Shown in pieces: positions 35,772-44,473 of a DNA stretch of 64,000 bases. Location: positions 1 to 64,000 of the forward strand of contig NZ_JAJUWU010000016.1 of NCBI RefSeq assembly GCF_021390325.1, in the 5' to 3' direction. The position numbers and the translations under genes were made by a program. The notes beneath the pieces are model-generated. The model searched no databases. It was given only the letters and a program-made list of their open reading frames with translations, and was not told where the DNA came from. The number at the start of each line of letters is the position of its first letter. Positions within the stretch are counted from its first letter, which is position 1. This DNA is from Jiella avicenniae. GTDB lineage: Bacteria; Pseudomonadota; Alphaproteobacteria; Rhizobiales; Rhizobiaceae.

Positions 35772-36656
35772 TCAGTCGAGGAAGCCCTCCGGCGGCGGCG
35801 AACCCCACATGTTCGCGGCGAGCTGGATGTCGTCCCAGACCTTGCCGCGCTGGGGAAACTCCTGATGCACCCGGCGCGGCTCGTAGAGGTCGAGTTCCTC
35901 GTTGACCCTGTCGAGCTCGCAATAAAGCTCGATGATCTGGCCGTCGGCATTGCGGTGATAGGTCGAGAGGTTGTGGCCGATGCCGTGGCGGACCGGCCCC
36001 CAGACGAGAGGAATGCGATCCTTGGCGAGCCAGTCGCAGGCGTCGCGGATATGGGCCCAGTCGCGCAGCTCGAAGGCGATGTGGTGCATCTTCACCTTTT
36101 GCCCGGCGACGAGATTGATCGTGTGGTGATCGGGCCCGCAGCGCAGGAAGGCGAAGAAATCGCCCATCCAGTCCGAGACCTTGAAGCCGAGCACGTCGCA
36201 ATAGAACTTCACGTCGCTCTGGACGTCCGTGCAGTTGAAGGCGATGTGGCCGAGCTTGTTCGGCGAGATGCCGGCGCCCTGGAAGCCGACGCCCGATGGC
36301 TCGGCCTCGACGAAGACCTCCATCTTGGTGCCCTTGGAATCCTCGAAGACGACGGCGTCCTTGACGTTGGGCTGCGGATCGCTCTGGCGGGTCGTCTTCA
36401 GGCCGTTAGCCTCGATCTGCTTGGCATAGGCGTCGAGGTCGATGCCGGGCGCGAGCTGAAAGCCGATCGCATCGCATTTCGCGGCCGATCCCTTGCGAAG
36501 CACGACCGTATGATGATCGCCGCTGGTCGAGAGATAGGCGGCATCATCGCCGCGCTCGACGAGCGTCAGGCCCATGACCTTGCTGTAGTGGTCGATCTGA
36601 CCTTCCAGATCCGGCGTCTGGAAGGCGCCATAGACGATACGGTTGACTTTGATCAT
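35772..36656 (-). CDS. Extradiol ring-cleavage dioxygenase, VOC family
   Basis: A 294-aa two-domain vicinal-oxygen-chelate protein resembling catechol 2,3-dioxygenase, which opens catecholic rings next to the two hydroxyls with Fe(II) and O2. The N-terminal domain (about 1-120) is the non-catalytic repeat. The C-terminal domain has the metal ligands His137 (LGHIAFNC), His192 (MHHIAFELRD) and Glu243 (GQIIELYCELD), plus His226/His229 (RHGIGHN) near the active site. It sits between an FAH-family hydrolase (stop-to-start spacing 14 bp) and a binding protein in one operon, fitting a meta-cleavage route. The true substrate, a catechol or an acid derivative, cannot be read. Confidence 0.85.
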   Translation of the reverse strand: MIKVNRIVYGAFQTPDLEGQIDHYSKVMGLTLVERGDDAAYLSTSGDHHTVVLRKGSAAKCDAIGFQLAPGIDLDAYAKQIEANGLKTTRQSDPQPNVKDAVVFEDSKGTKMEVFVEAEPSGVGFQGAGISPNKLGHIAFNCTDVQSDVKFYCDVLGFKVSDWMGDFFAFLRCGPDHHTINLVAGQKVKMHHIAFELRDWAHIRDACDWLAKDRIPLVWGPVRHGIGHNLSTYHRNADGQIIELYCELDRVNEELDLYEPRRVHQEFPQRGKVWDDIQLAANMWGSPPPEGFLD

Positions 36657-36670
36657 GTCGTTTTCCCGTT

Positions 36671-37549
36671 TCAGACAAACTGATTTTCGAGGGTGCCGAG
36701 GCCCTCGATGGTGACGCGGACGCGGTCGCCGGCTTTGAGGAACTCCTGCGGCTGGCGCCCGAAGCCGACGCCTGCCGGCGTCCCTGTCGCGATGATGTCG
36801 CCGGGTTCCAGCGTCATCATGCCGGAGAGATGCTCGAGGATCGCCGCGACGCCGAAGATCATCTGGCCGGTGTTCGACTTCTGCTTGACGGTTCCGTTGA
36901 CGGTCAGCTCGATGTCGAGGTCTTCCGGGTCGGCGACGAAGCGGGCCGGGGTGATCCAGGGGCCGGTCGGCTGGAACTTGTTCCACGCCTTCTGCATGAC
37001 CCAGTCGATGCCGACGAAGGGGCGCGAGGCGATCCAGTCTCTTGCCGAAACGTCGTTGATCACGGTGTATCCGGCGACCGCGTCGAGCGGATCGCCGCCG
37101 TCGCCCGGTCCGAGACGGCGGCCGATGACGATGCCGAGTTCGGCCTCCCAGTCGTTCATCTTCGCGCCCGATGGCAGGGGCACGTCCTCGCCATGGGCGG
37201 CGAGGCAGGTCTGCGGCCGCATGAAGGCATAGGGAAATTCCGGCGGCGTGGCGACCTTCATCTCGGCGAGATGGTCCTTGTAGTTCGTGCCGATGCAGAT
37301 GACCTTACGCGGGTTCGACAGGGGCGTCAGGTAGTCGATCGTCGCGGGATCCAGGCCACCGCCCGACAACGCGCCCGCACGCTCCGAGAGCCGTCCATCG
37401 AGGTCGGCCCAGTTTGCGAAGACCGCTTCCAGGTTCGACGGAGCGTCGGCGCCAAGGACCTCCGACAGCCGGTGGGCCTTACCCGCGATCAGAACCAGCG
37501 GGGTCGGCTTGCCGTCGAGGAGGCCCGTTCCGAGCTTGTATGCGCTCAT
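36671..37549 (-). CDS. Fumarylacetoacetate hydrolase family protein
   Basis: A 292-aa FAH-superfamily enzyme. It has an N-terminal about 75-residue domain followed by the catalytic domain starting KVICIGTNYKDHLAEM. Metal-binding acidic residues are seen in NDWEAELGIVIGR and GYTVINDVSARDW, and the C-terminal signature LEPGDIIATGTPAGVGFG is intact. Such enzymes split C-C bonds of 3-keto acids or isomerise meta-cleavage products. In this operon, between the dioxygenase and a beta-hydroxyacid dehydrogenase, it probably acts on the ring-cleavage product. The start at ATG 37549 lies 5 bp from the stop of the upstream gene. Confidence 0.88.
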   Translation of the reverse strand: MSAYKLGTGLLDGKPTPLVLIAGKAHRLSEVLGADAPSNLEAVFANWADLDGRLSERAGALSGGGLDPATIDYLTPLSNPRKVICIGTNYKDHLAEMKVATPPEFPYAFMRPQTCLAAHGEDVPLPSGAKMNDWEAELGIVIGRRLGPGDGGDPLDAVAGYTVINDVSARDWIASRPFVGIDWVMQKAWNKFQPTGPWITPARFVADPEDLDIELTVNGTVKQKSNTGQMIFGVAAILEHLSGMMTLEPGDIIATGTPAGVGFGRQPQEFLKAGDRVRVTIEGLGTLENQFV

Positions 37550-37554
37550 GCTTG

Positions 37555-38451
37555 TTATCCTTGTGTCTTGTTGGGGACGGGCAGGCCGGCGGCCTCGGCG
37601 AAGGCCGCGTAGACGGAGGCGACGTCGGTCTTGTCGTAGCCGGTCTCCATCGCCCGATCGTAGAGGCGGGCGGCGCTCGAAAGCACCGGCATGGGGCAGT
37701 CGATCTCCGCCCCCATCTGCTCGATCAGGTGGACGTCCTTGGCGAGCATCGCGGTGGAGCCGAGGACCCGATCCCAGTCGCCCCTGGCCATGCGTTCGGC
37801 CCGGGCCTGGAACTGCAGCGAGGTGCCGGCGCTGGCCTTCAGCGCCTCGATCAGGGTGAGCTGGTCGAGCCCCATCTTGGCGGCGAAGGAGAGCATTTCG
37901 GCGGTTGCCGCGAGATTGGCCGCGACCAGCATGTTGGCGCAGAGCTTCGCCTTCATCGCCGCGCCGAACGGGCCCATGAAGAACAGGTTGTCGGTCACGA
38001 CTTCGAGGATCGGCTTCGCCTTTTCGAAAGCCGAATGGTCGCCGCTGAGGAGAAAGATCGCCTTCTTGGCCGCGAGCATCGGCGGCAGGCCGCTGATCGC
38101 CCCGTCGAGCATGATCCCGCCCCTGGCGGTGACGGCGTCTGCTTCGCGCTGCTTGACGTCGCCGGACAGGGTCGAAAGCTCGACGACGACCTTGCCCGAG
38201 CAGTCGCCGCCGGCGATCCCGGTGGGTCCGGAGATGACCTCGCTCAGCGCGTCGTCGCCGGGAATGCAGCACAGGACGATGTCACTGCCTTCCGCGACCG
38301 CTCGCGGGGAGGCTGCGAACTGGCCCCCGAGCGCCTCGAACTCCGACGGATCGCCCCGCCTGAATCCGAGGACTTCGTGTCCGGCGTCGATGAGGTTCTC
38401 CGCCATGGGCTTTCCCATGTTGCCGAGACCGATCAGGCCAATCGTCGTCAT
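37555..38451 (-). CDS. NAD(P)-dependent oxidoreductase, 3-hydroxyisobutyrate dehydrogenase family
   Basis: A 298-aa beta-hydroxyacid dehydrogenase. The N-terminal Rossmann motif is IGLIGLGNMGKPMAENLIDAG. The substrate-binding segment is DGAISGLPPMLAAKK, and the catalytic Lys sits in FGAAMKAKLCANMLVAANLA. The all-helical C-terminal half shows the family pattern. I start at MTTIGLIG, five codons after an alternative Met, because the dinucleotide fold begins there. Enzymes of this family oxidise 3-hydroxy acids such as 3-hydroxyisobutyrate, tartronate semialdehyde or 2-(hydroxymethyl)glutarate. It is coupled to the FAH-family gene and follows the Liv-type transporter genes in the same operon. 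Confidence 0.88.
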   Translation of the reverse strand: MTTIGLIGLGNMGKPMAENLIDAGHEVLGFRRGDPSEFEALGGQFAASPRAVAEGSDIVLCCIPGDDALSEVISGPTGIAGGDCSGKVVVELSTLSGDVKQREADAVTARGGIMLDGAISGLPPMLAAKKAIFLLSGDHSAFEKAKPILEVVTDNLFFMGPFGAAMKAKLCANMLVAANLAATAEMLSFAAKMGLDQLTLIEALKASAGTSLQFQARAERMARGDWDRVLGSTAMLAKDVHLIEQMGAEIDCPMPVLSSAARLYDRAMETGYDKTDVASVYAAFAEAAGLPVPNKTQG

Positions 38452-38553
38452 CTCATTGCCTCCCATTCGAGTGGACGCGCACGCGGTGTCTCGCTGGAAG
38501 ACCCGATGCCTTGCGCGCCGGCTGTCTCGATGCGGCTTCCGTGCGAAAGCCGA

Positions 38554-39744
38554 TCATTTCATCTGGCACTCGCCGGTGTGGGAATCCGCCTTCGCTTCGA
38601 AGATGCGGGTCACCAACTCGTTGCGCAGGGTGCCGTCGTCGCCCTTGGCGATGCGGCTGATGTAGAAGTCCTGGATCGGAAAGTGATTGTTTGCGAAAGA
38701 GAATTCGCCACGGACCGAGTCGAACTCGACGTTTTCGAGGGCTTCGCGGAAGGCGTCGAGATCGCGGACATTGCCATCCACCGCGCCGACGGCGGCATCG
38801 AGGAGAAGGACCGTGTCATAGGCCATCGCCGCCAGGATCGACGGGTTTCGCCCGTATTTTTCGTTGAAGGCCTCCACGAATTTCTTGTTCGCGGCATTGT
38901 CGAGTTCGGGGTTCCAGGGGCCGGCATTCAAGGTTCCGGCCGCCGCGTCGCCGAGCGCGCCGAAGGTCGTCTCGTCGGCCTGGAAGGTCGCGAGATAGGG
39001 ATCGACCGTCTCCTGCATGCCGGACTGGTTGAACTGGCGCTGAAAGGCGATGCCGGAGCCGCCGGGCAGGAACATCACCAGCGCCTGCGGGTCGGCGGCG
39101 CGGATCTGGCTGAGTTCGGCACCGAAATCGGACTGGTTGAGCTGAACCAGGAGTTCGGCCGCAAGATCGCTTTCGTAACCGAGCTTCAGGCCGGAAACCG
39201 CGTCCCAGCCCGCCTGATAGTTCGTCGCGATCGCGGCGACGCGCTCGACGCCCTCCTGTTTCAGATAGGCGCCGATCGCCTCGAACATCGTGTCGGTGTT
39301 CCAGGAGGCGATGAAGTAGTTCGCCTCGCAGCCGGCGCCGGCAAGGTTGGACGAGCCGCCGACTGAGGCGACGACCATGCGGTCCGCGGGCAGGATGACG
39401 GAGTTCACCGCCTCGCCCACATGGCTGAAGAGAAGGCCGGACATCAGGTCGATGTCGTCGCGCTGGAGCATCTGCCGGGCGAGCTGGATCGCGATCTGGG
39501 GCTTGGCCTGATCGTCGCCGGTGACCAGCTCGACCTCCTTTCCGCCGAGTTTTCCGCCGGTGTGTTCGAGGCCGAGATTGTAGGCGTTGAGCATTTCGAC
39601 GCCGTAGCTTCCGGCAGGACCGGACAGCGTGCTGATATAGCCGAGCTTCAACGTGTCGCCGTCCTGCGCGACCGCGCCACCGGCCATGGTCAGGCCCGCG
39701 AGAATGGCCGCGTATTTCGCCGCCCGTCCGATCTTCGAAGTCAT
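38554..39744 (-). CDS. ABC transporter substrate-binding protein, LivJ/LivK type
   Basis: A 396-aa periplasmic leucine-binding-protein-fold receptor. It has a signal peptide (about residues 1-26, ending GGAVAQ) and the family opening LKLGYISTLSGPAGSYGVEML. GKEVELVTGDDQAKPQIAIQ and the VASVGGSSNLAGAGCEANYF region follow. It completes the Liv-type importer encoded by the four genes upstream (livF, livG, livM, livH types). Receptors of this kind in catabolic operons often bind aromatic acids rather than branched-chain amino acids, and the dioxygenase downstream points that way. A Cys near the C-terminus (TGECQMK) could pair with the one at GAGCEA. Confidence 0.92.
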   Translation of the reverse strand: MTSKIGRAAKYAAILAGLTMAGGAVAQDGDTLKLGYISTLSGPAGSYGVEMLNAYNLGLEHTGGKLGGKEVELVTGDDQAKPQIAIQLARQMLQRDDIDLMSGLLFSHVGEAVNSVILPADRMVVASVGGSSNLAGAGCEANYFIASWNTDTMFEAIGAYLKQEGVERVAAIATNYQAGWDAVSGLKLGYESDLAAELLVQLNQSDFGAELSQIRAADPQALVMFLPGGSGIAFQRQFNQSGMQETVDPYLATFQADETTFGALGDAAAGTLNAGPWNPELDNAANKKFVEAFNEKYGRNPSILAAMAYDTVLLLDAAVGAVDGNVRDLDAFREALENVEFDSVRGEFSFANNHFPIQDFYISRIAKGDDGTLRNELVTRIFEAKADSHTGECQMK

Positions 39745-39759
39745 GAATGCGCCTCCCTG

Positions 39760-40464
39760 TTAGACGCCGAGATGCTGCTGATGCAGGCTTTCATCCTCGG
39801 CAAAAGCTTGGGCGGCGCCCTCCCAGACGGACCGCCCCTTGGATATGACGACGACCCGCTGCGCGATGCGCGCGAGCGCCTTGAGATTCTTGTCGACGAC
39901 GATGACGGACAGGCCTGCCTTCGCGATGCTTTCGAGGCACAGCCAGATGTCCTTGCGTACGAGCGGCGCGAGACCCTCGGTCGCTTCGTCGAGAATGAGG
40001 AGTTTCGGGTTCGTCACCAGCGCCCGGCCAATGGCGAGCTTCTGCTGTTCGCCGCCCGACAGCGTGAAGGCGAGGTTCGCGCGCCGCTCCTTCAGCCTCG
40101 GAAACATCTCGAACACCCGCTCGCGCGTCCAATAATGGCCGCCCGGGCCGGACCGCTCGGCGAGCTTCAGGTGCTCCTCGACGCTCAGGTTCGAGAAGCA
40201 GCGGCGCCCTTCCGGCACCAGCCCGACGCCCATGCGCGAAATCTGGTTGGGCGAGACGGTCGCGATCGACGTGCCGTCGAAGCGGATGTCGCCGGACATC
40301 GCCGGAAGCTCGCCGGTCAGCGTCTTGATCGTCGTCGTCTTGCCCATACCGTTGCGGCCGACGAGCGCGACGACCTCGCCTTCCTCGACGGTCAGATCGA
40401 CGCCGTGGAGAACCTTGATCGGGCCGTAGCCGCCGGTCAGATCGGAAACGTGGAGGAGGCTCAC
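39760..40464 (-). CDS. livF: ABC transporter ATP-binding protein, LivF type
   Basis: A 234-aa ATPase subunit of the Liv-type importer. Walker A is VALVGRNGMGKTTTIKTLTG (about residues 33-48), the signature is LSGGEQQKLAIGRAL and Walker B is LLILDEATEGLAP. The conserved LVPEGRRCFSNLSVEEHL stretch is typical of LivF. The switch position that is usually His reads Asp in VIVVDKNLKAL, whereas most LivF proteins have VEQN or VDQN there. I start at the GTG overlapping the TGA of the livG-type gene (GTGA), since upstream codons in frame read backwards through that gene. Confidence 0.93.
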   Translation of the reverse strand: MSLLHVSDLTGGYGPIKVLHGVDLTVEEGEVVALVGRNGMGKTTTIKTLTGELPAMSGDIRFDGTSIATVSPNQISRMGVGLVPEGRRCFSNLSVEEHLKLAERSGPGGHYWTRERVFEMFPRLKERRANLAFTLSGGEQQKLAIGRALVTNPKLLILDEATEGLAPLVRKDIWLCLESIAKAGLSVIVVDKNLKALARIAQRVVVISKGRSVWEGAAQAFAEDESLHQQHLGV

Positions 40465-41216
40465 CAGACGTCCTCCGTTCCGAAATAGGCGTGCTGGACG
40501 CTCTCCATTTCGCGAACCTCCGCGGGGGCTCCCGTCGCGATCATCCGGCCCTCGACGAGCACCGATACCCGGTCGGCCAGTGCGAAGACGACGTCCATGT
40601 CGTGCTCGACGAGAAGGATCGCGCAATCGGTTCTGAGATTGGAGACGAGCTCGGTCAATTCGTGGCCCTCTTCCGTTCCGACGCCAGCCATCGGCTCATC
40701 GAGGAGAAGGACCTTCGGCTTCAGCGCAAGGGCCATGGCGAGTTCCAAATGGCGGCGCTCGCCATAGGACAGGGTCGCGACCTTCGCGTTCGCCCGGCGG
40801 GCGAGGCCGACCTTTTCGAGAGCGGCCATGGCCTCCTCGACGCCCTGCGTGTCGGAAAGGGTCGAGCGCCACCAGTTGAGCGCCGGCTGGCGGCGGCCGA
40901 CGACCGCGAGAAGGGCGTTTTCGAGAACCGTGAAATCCTTGAGGACGCTTGAAACCTGGAACGAACGGGCAAGGCCGGAGCGAACCCGCTGCTCGGAATG
41001 AAGGCCGGTCACATCCACGCCGTTGAGGCGGATCGCGCCGGAATCGGGCCTGAGTTCGCCGGCGATCAGATTGATCAGCGTCGACTTGCCGGCACCGTTC
41101 GGGCCGATCAAAGCGTGGATCTCGCCGGGCTTCAGGTCGAGACTGACGGAGCGGGTGACGTTCAGCCCGCCGAAGGATTTGCTCAAATCGCGGACGACGA
41201 GAGGCGCCTCAGTCAT
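40461..41216 (-). CDS. livG: ABC transporter ATP-binding protein, LivG type
   Basis: A 251-aa ATPase subunit. It has Walker A HALIGPNGAGKSTLINLIAG (about 35-50), the LSYGERRHLELAMALALKP signature variant used by LivG, Walker B VLLLDEPMAGVG and switch His in ILLVEHDMDVVF. It starts 8 bp inside the end of the LivM-type gene and is coupled to the LivF-type gene by a 4-base overlap. It energises uptake through the LivH/LivM channel pair. The assignment of G versus F rests on the GERR signature and gene order. Confidence 0.94.
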   Translation of the reverse strand: MTEAPLVVRDLSKSFGGLNVTRSVSLDLKPGEIHALIGPNGAGKSTLINLIAGELRPDSGAIRLNGVDVTGLHSEQRVRSGLARSFQVSSVLKDFTVLENALLAVVGRRQPALNWWRSTLSDTQGVEEAMAALEKVGLARRANAKVATLSYGERRHLELAMALALKPKVLLLDEPMAGVGTEEGHELTELVSNLRTDCAILLVEHDMDVVFALADRVSVLVEGRMIATGAPAEVREMESVQHAYFGTEDVW

Positions 41217-42198
41217 CGCGCCCTCCGAGCAGCCGTTCCACGGCCGGATGGACGCCCTTGTGGAGATAGAGCACCGAGAGGATGACGGCCGGTCCGAGGA
41301 AGATCCGCCAATAGGTGGTGTATTCGGAGAAGATCGCCTCGAAGAGCACCAGGATCAGCGCACCGAAAAGCCCGCCCGACAGGGATGCGATGCCGCCGAG
41401 CGCCACCATCACCAGAAGCTCGCCGGAGACGATCCAGTGGAGATAGGCGGGGCCGACGAACTGGTAGAAATTCGCGGCCAGAACCCCGGCAAATCCCGTG
41501 ACGACGGCTGAGAAGACGAAGGCGGCGAGCTGCAGGCGCTTCGGGGCATAGCCGAGCGCCTTCATGCGCCGCTCGTCATGGGCGATGCCGCGCAGCGCCA
41601 GCCCCGCCGGCGAGCGCGAAAGGCAAACCATGACGAAGAGCACGAGGCCGAGCGCGACGAGAACGAGGTAGTGAAAGCCGTGTATCGCATCGAGCGAAAG
41701 CCCGGCGAGCGTGTCGCGACCGAAGAGCGGCAGGCCATCGGCGGCGCCGAGGCTCTGGCTGCCCGAGATGATGAAATAGACCATCTGGGCAAAGCCCAGC
41801 GTGATCATGATGAATGCGACACCGCCGGTCCTGAGCGAGAGAAGACCGATGACCAGTGCCAGAACGGCGACGGCCAGAAGCGCCAGCGGCCAGACGAGAA
41901 GCGCGTCCTGATAGCCGGCATTGCGCGCCATCAGGACGCAATAGGCGCCCATTCCGAAGAAGGCCGCATGGCCGAAACTCACCAGCCCGCCGTGTCGGAT
42001 CGCGAAGCCGACGGCGCAGGCGGCCATGCCGTAGATCATGACCCGCGTCAGCTCGCCGAGGAGATAGGCTTCGAGGCCCAACGGCGCGACGGCCAGCAGG
42101 AGGAAGAGGAGGAGCATGGACCGGTCGCCGCCGAGCGACGGCAATCCAGGCCGTGCGGCCGGGGCGGGGAGGGTTCTTTCGGCTGATGGAGACGTCAT
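41209..42198 (-). CDS. livM: Branched-chain-type ABC transporter permease, LivM type
   Basis: A 329-aa inner-membrane permease with about nine to ten membrane segments. Family marks are GGLVSFGHAAFFGMGAYCVL (about residues 69-88) and MVALGGIASLSGGLFGALIL near residue 270, the cytoplasmic loop that contacts the ATPase. The ATG at 42198 overlaps the TGA of the LivH-type gene (ATGA). It pairs with LivH to form the translocation channel. Confidence 0.94.
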   Translation of the reverse strand: MTSPSAERTLPAPAARPGLPSLGGDRSMLLLFLLLAVAPLGLEAYLLGELTRVMIYGMAACAVGFAIRHGGLVSFGHAAFFGMGAYCVLMARNAGYQDALLVWPLALLAVAVLALVIGLLSLRTGGVAFIMITLGFAQMVYFIISGSQSLGAADGLPLFGRDTLAGLSLDAIHGFHYLVLVALGLVLFVMVCLSRSPAGLALRGIAHDERRMKALGYAPKRLQLAAFVFSAVVTGFAGVLAANFYQFVGPAYLHWIVSGELLVMVALGGIASLSGGLFGALILVLFEAIFSEYTTYWRIFLGPAVILSVLYLHKGVHPAVERLLGGRDD

Positions 42199-43103
42199 CG
42201 TGCGAAAAGCCCCTGTGGACGCGCGATCAGCACGGCGGCCATCAGCACGTAGATCAGGACCGCCGACAGCGAGGGCGCGACGCTGGCGACGGTGCGCGGC
42301 TCGAAAAAGCCGCCCATGAGAACCGGCGTGTAGGCCCGGCCCAGCGTGTCGACCAGACCGATCGCGAGGGAGGCCCAGAACGTGCCCTGGATCGAGCCCA
42401 TGCCGCCGACCACGACGATGACGAAGGCGATGATGAGAACCTGTTCGCCCATGCCGACCTCGACGGAGACGAGCGGTCCGCTCATCACACCGGCCAGCCC
42501 GGCAAGGGCGGCACCGGCGGCAAAGACCATCGCGCCGACCAGGCGAACGTCGAAGCCGATATGGCGGACCATTTCCGGATCGCTCGCCGAGGCGCGCACC
42601 AGCATGCCGGCCCTGGTTTTCGCCAGCACGAACCACAAGCCTGCCGCGACGACGAGTGAGGCGACGGTCACGGCGAGGCGGTAGCGGGAATAGAAAAAGC
42701 CGTCGAAGAATTCGATCGCGCCGCCGAAACCATCGGGTGTCGGCGAAAAGAGCGGCGTTCCGCCCGACAGCCAGCGCAGAAGCTCGTTGAAGAAGAGGAT
42801 GAGGCCGAAGGTCGCCAAGACTTGATCGAGATGGCTGCGGGCGTAGAGCGACCTGACGATCAGCCGCTCGATCAAGAGGCCTGCAAGGAAGGTCGCGACG
42901 ACCCCCACAAGCGCGCCGAGCCAGAAGCTGCCGGACCAGCCGGCGACACCGACGGTGACGAAGGCGCCGACCATGAAGAGCGAACCGTGGGCGAGATTGA
43001 TGAGGTGCATCACGCCGAAGACGAGCGACAGCCCCGCGGCGATCAGGAACAGGAGCAGGCCGTAATTGAGGCCGTTCAACAGCTGTTCGAGGAAGAAGAC
43101 CAT
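42195..43103 (-). CDS. livH: Branched-chain-type ABC transporter permease, LivH type
   Basis: A 302-aa inner-membrane permease with about eight membrane segments. The N-terminal FFLEQLLNGLNYGLLLFLIA and VFGVMHLINLAHGSLFMVGAF blocks and the ATPase-contact loop VVVGGMGSIQGTFWASLAIG are characteristic of LivH. It is the first gene of a leftward operon of nine genes that runs from here to the NMT1-type binding protein. The promoter lies in the 43104-43364 spacer shared with a divergent GntR regulator gene. Confidence 0.94.
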   Translation of the reverse strand: MVFFLEQLLNGLNYGLLLFLIAAGLSLVFGVMHLINLAHGSLFMVGAFVTVGVAGWSGSFWLGALVGVVATFLAGLLIERLIVRSLYARSHLDQVLATFGLILFFNELLRWLSGGTPLFSPTPDGFGGAIEFFDGFFYSRYRLAVTVASLVVAAGLWFVLAKTRAGMLVRASASDPEMVRHIGFDVRLVGAMVFAAGAALAGLAGVMSGPLVSVEVGMGEQVLIIAFVIVVVGGMGSIQGTFWASLAIGLVDTLGRAYTPVLMGGFFEPRTVASVAPSLSAVLIYVLMAAVLIARPQGLFAR

Positions 43104-43205
43104 CGGCAGCCTTCCTCAATCGCGCAAGAAAATGCCGGAGGCATGGCCGCCGACCGTGAAGACCTCCGTCGCCTCGTGAGCTTCGTCCCGCATTTCATCC
43201 TCCCA

Positions 43206-43230
43206 TTGGAAATTATTTTTAAATTTCCAA
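43206..43230. promoter_or_regulatory. Inverted-repeat operator, site 1
   Basis: TTGGAAATT and AATTTCCAA flank a 7-bp AT spacer, a perfect 9-bp inverted repeat centred between the livH-type and gntR-type starts. The TGGAA and TTCCA cores are 13 bp apart, the same as in site 2 at 44675. A second small palindrome, GAGGT-ATC-ACCTC, lies next to it at 43235-43247, and TGTCGACA follows. Confidence 0.65.
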
Positions 43231-43364
43231 ATTTGAGGTATCACCTCGTTTGTCGACATGTCAATGGTGGGGCGGGACCGTCTGAATCCTTCGGAGGATC
43301 GCCGAAAAATGCGAATGGAATCACGGTGCACGCTGTGCGAAGAGATCGCCCCGAGGAGAGGGAC

Positions 43365-44087
43365 ATGACGCGCACGGCATCAGAAATCGACCTGGAGCAG
43401 CGGGACGCGCCGCGGACGGTGTCCGAGGCGATCTATCGACGGCTGAGATCCGACATCATCTGGGGTGTCCTGGTTCCCGGCGCGCCTTTGCGATCCGACG
43501 AACTCCGCAGGAAATACGACGTCGGGATCAGTCCCTTGCGGGAAGCGTTGTCGCGTCTGGCGAGCGAGCGCCTGGTGACCTCCTCGGGGCAACGCGGCTT
43601 CCGTGTCGCGCCGATCGGCGACGCGTCGGTGGTCGACATCACGCGAACGCGGCTGGTGATCGAATGCGCGGCGCTCGAACGCTCCATCGAGGTCGGTGAT
43701 GTGGCGTGGGAGACCCGGGTCGTGGCGACCCACCATGCGCTTTCGCGTGTGCCGTTTCCCACGAGCCAGGGCGCGGAGGCGGAGGTCTGGACCCGGCGCC
43801 ACAAGGCGTTCCACATGGCGCTCCTGTCCGCCTGCCAGTCGGAATGGCAGATCTATCTGGCCGACCTCCTCTTCGATCAGGCGGAGCGCTTCCGCATCCT
43901 GCGCGCGGTGAAGACGGCAGCCGCCGGCAGGCAGCGCGATCCTGCCAAAGAACACCAGGAGATCGTCGATGCGGTTCTCGATCGCGATCTGGAGCGCTCG
44001 ATCGCCGCTCTTCGCAGCCATTATCGCGTGACCATGGAGATGGCGCTGGAAGCTCTGGCGTCGCCAGCCGAGGAGGCCCTGCAATGA
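43365..44087 (+). CDS. GntR-family transcriptional regulator (FadR subfamily, FCD domain)
   Basis: A 240-aa regulator. The winged helix (about residues 18-85) shows AIYRRLRSDIIWGVLVPGAPL, then LRRKYDVGISPLREALSRLASERLV. The C-terminal FCD effector domain (about 95-230) is all-helical and has the metal/ligand pattern D..R (DITRTRLVIECAALE), HKAFHMAL, and KEHQEIVDAVLDRD with SHYRVTMEMAL. Such regulators are released from DNA by an organic-acid ligand. It is divergent from the Liv-type catabolic operon and is inferred to control it through the inverted repeat in the shared promoter. Its stop overlaps the YciI-type start (ATGA). Confidence 0.92.
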   Translation: MTRTASEIDLEQRDAPRTVSEAIYRRLRSDIIWGVLVPGAPLRSDELRRKYDVGISPLREALSRLASERLVTSSGQRGFRVAPIGDASVVDITRTRLVIECAALERSIEVGDVAWETRVVATHHALSRVPFPTSQGAEAEVWTRRHKAFHMALLSACQSEWQIYLADLLFDQAERFRILRAVKTAAAGRQRDPAKEHQEIVDAVLDRDLERSIAALRSHYRVTMEMALEALASPAEEALQ

Positions 44088-44473
44088 GCCAAGCCGAGCC
44101 GAGCGCGATGAGCGTCCCCGATCTGCTCGACCGGATGATGAAGGCCGAATTCTACCTCATCGAAAACCGACTTCTGACCAAGCCGGACGACCTCAAGGAG
44201 AAGATCAGGGAGCACCTGCTCTACATGATCGACCTCGAGAAATCCGGCACGCTGTTCCTCTCCGGCCCGCTCTACGACGACAGCGGCGCGATGACCGGCA
44301 ACGGCATGACGATCATCCGCGCGGGCTCCTTCGAGGAAGCGGAGGCGATCGCCAGCCGGGACCCGTTCGTCGAGGCGGGCTATCGCGAGCCGAGGATCCA
44401 TCGCTGGGTCGTCAACGAGGGCCGAGTCAACGTCCGGCTCGATCTCTCCGACAAGAGCAGCTCCCTCGCCTGA
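44084..44473 (+). CDS. YciI-like protein
   Basis: A 129-aa protein with a YciI-type ferredoxin-like domain. The features are AEFYLIENRLL, the helix EKIREHLLYMIDLEKSGTL, the strand FLSGPLYDDSGAMTGNGMTII, and then AGSFEEAEAIASRDPFVEAGY, the usual D-P-F-x-x-A-G motif. YciI relatives include muconolactone-isomerase-like and dehalogenase-like enzymes. Its translational coupling to the GntR regulator of an aromatic catabolic operon suggests an accessory isomerase or decarboxylase role, but this is inference. Confidence 0.82.
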   Translation: MSQAEPSAMSVPDLLDRMMKAEFYLIENRLLTKPDDLKEKIREHLLYMIDLEKSGTLFLSGPLYDDSGAMTGNGMTIIRAGSFEEAEAIASRDPFVEAGYREPRIHRWVVNEGRVNVRLDLSDKSSSLA

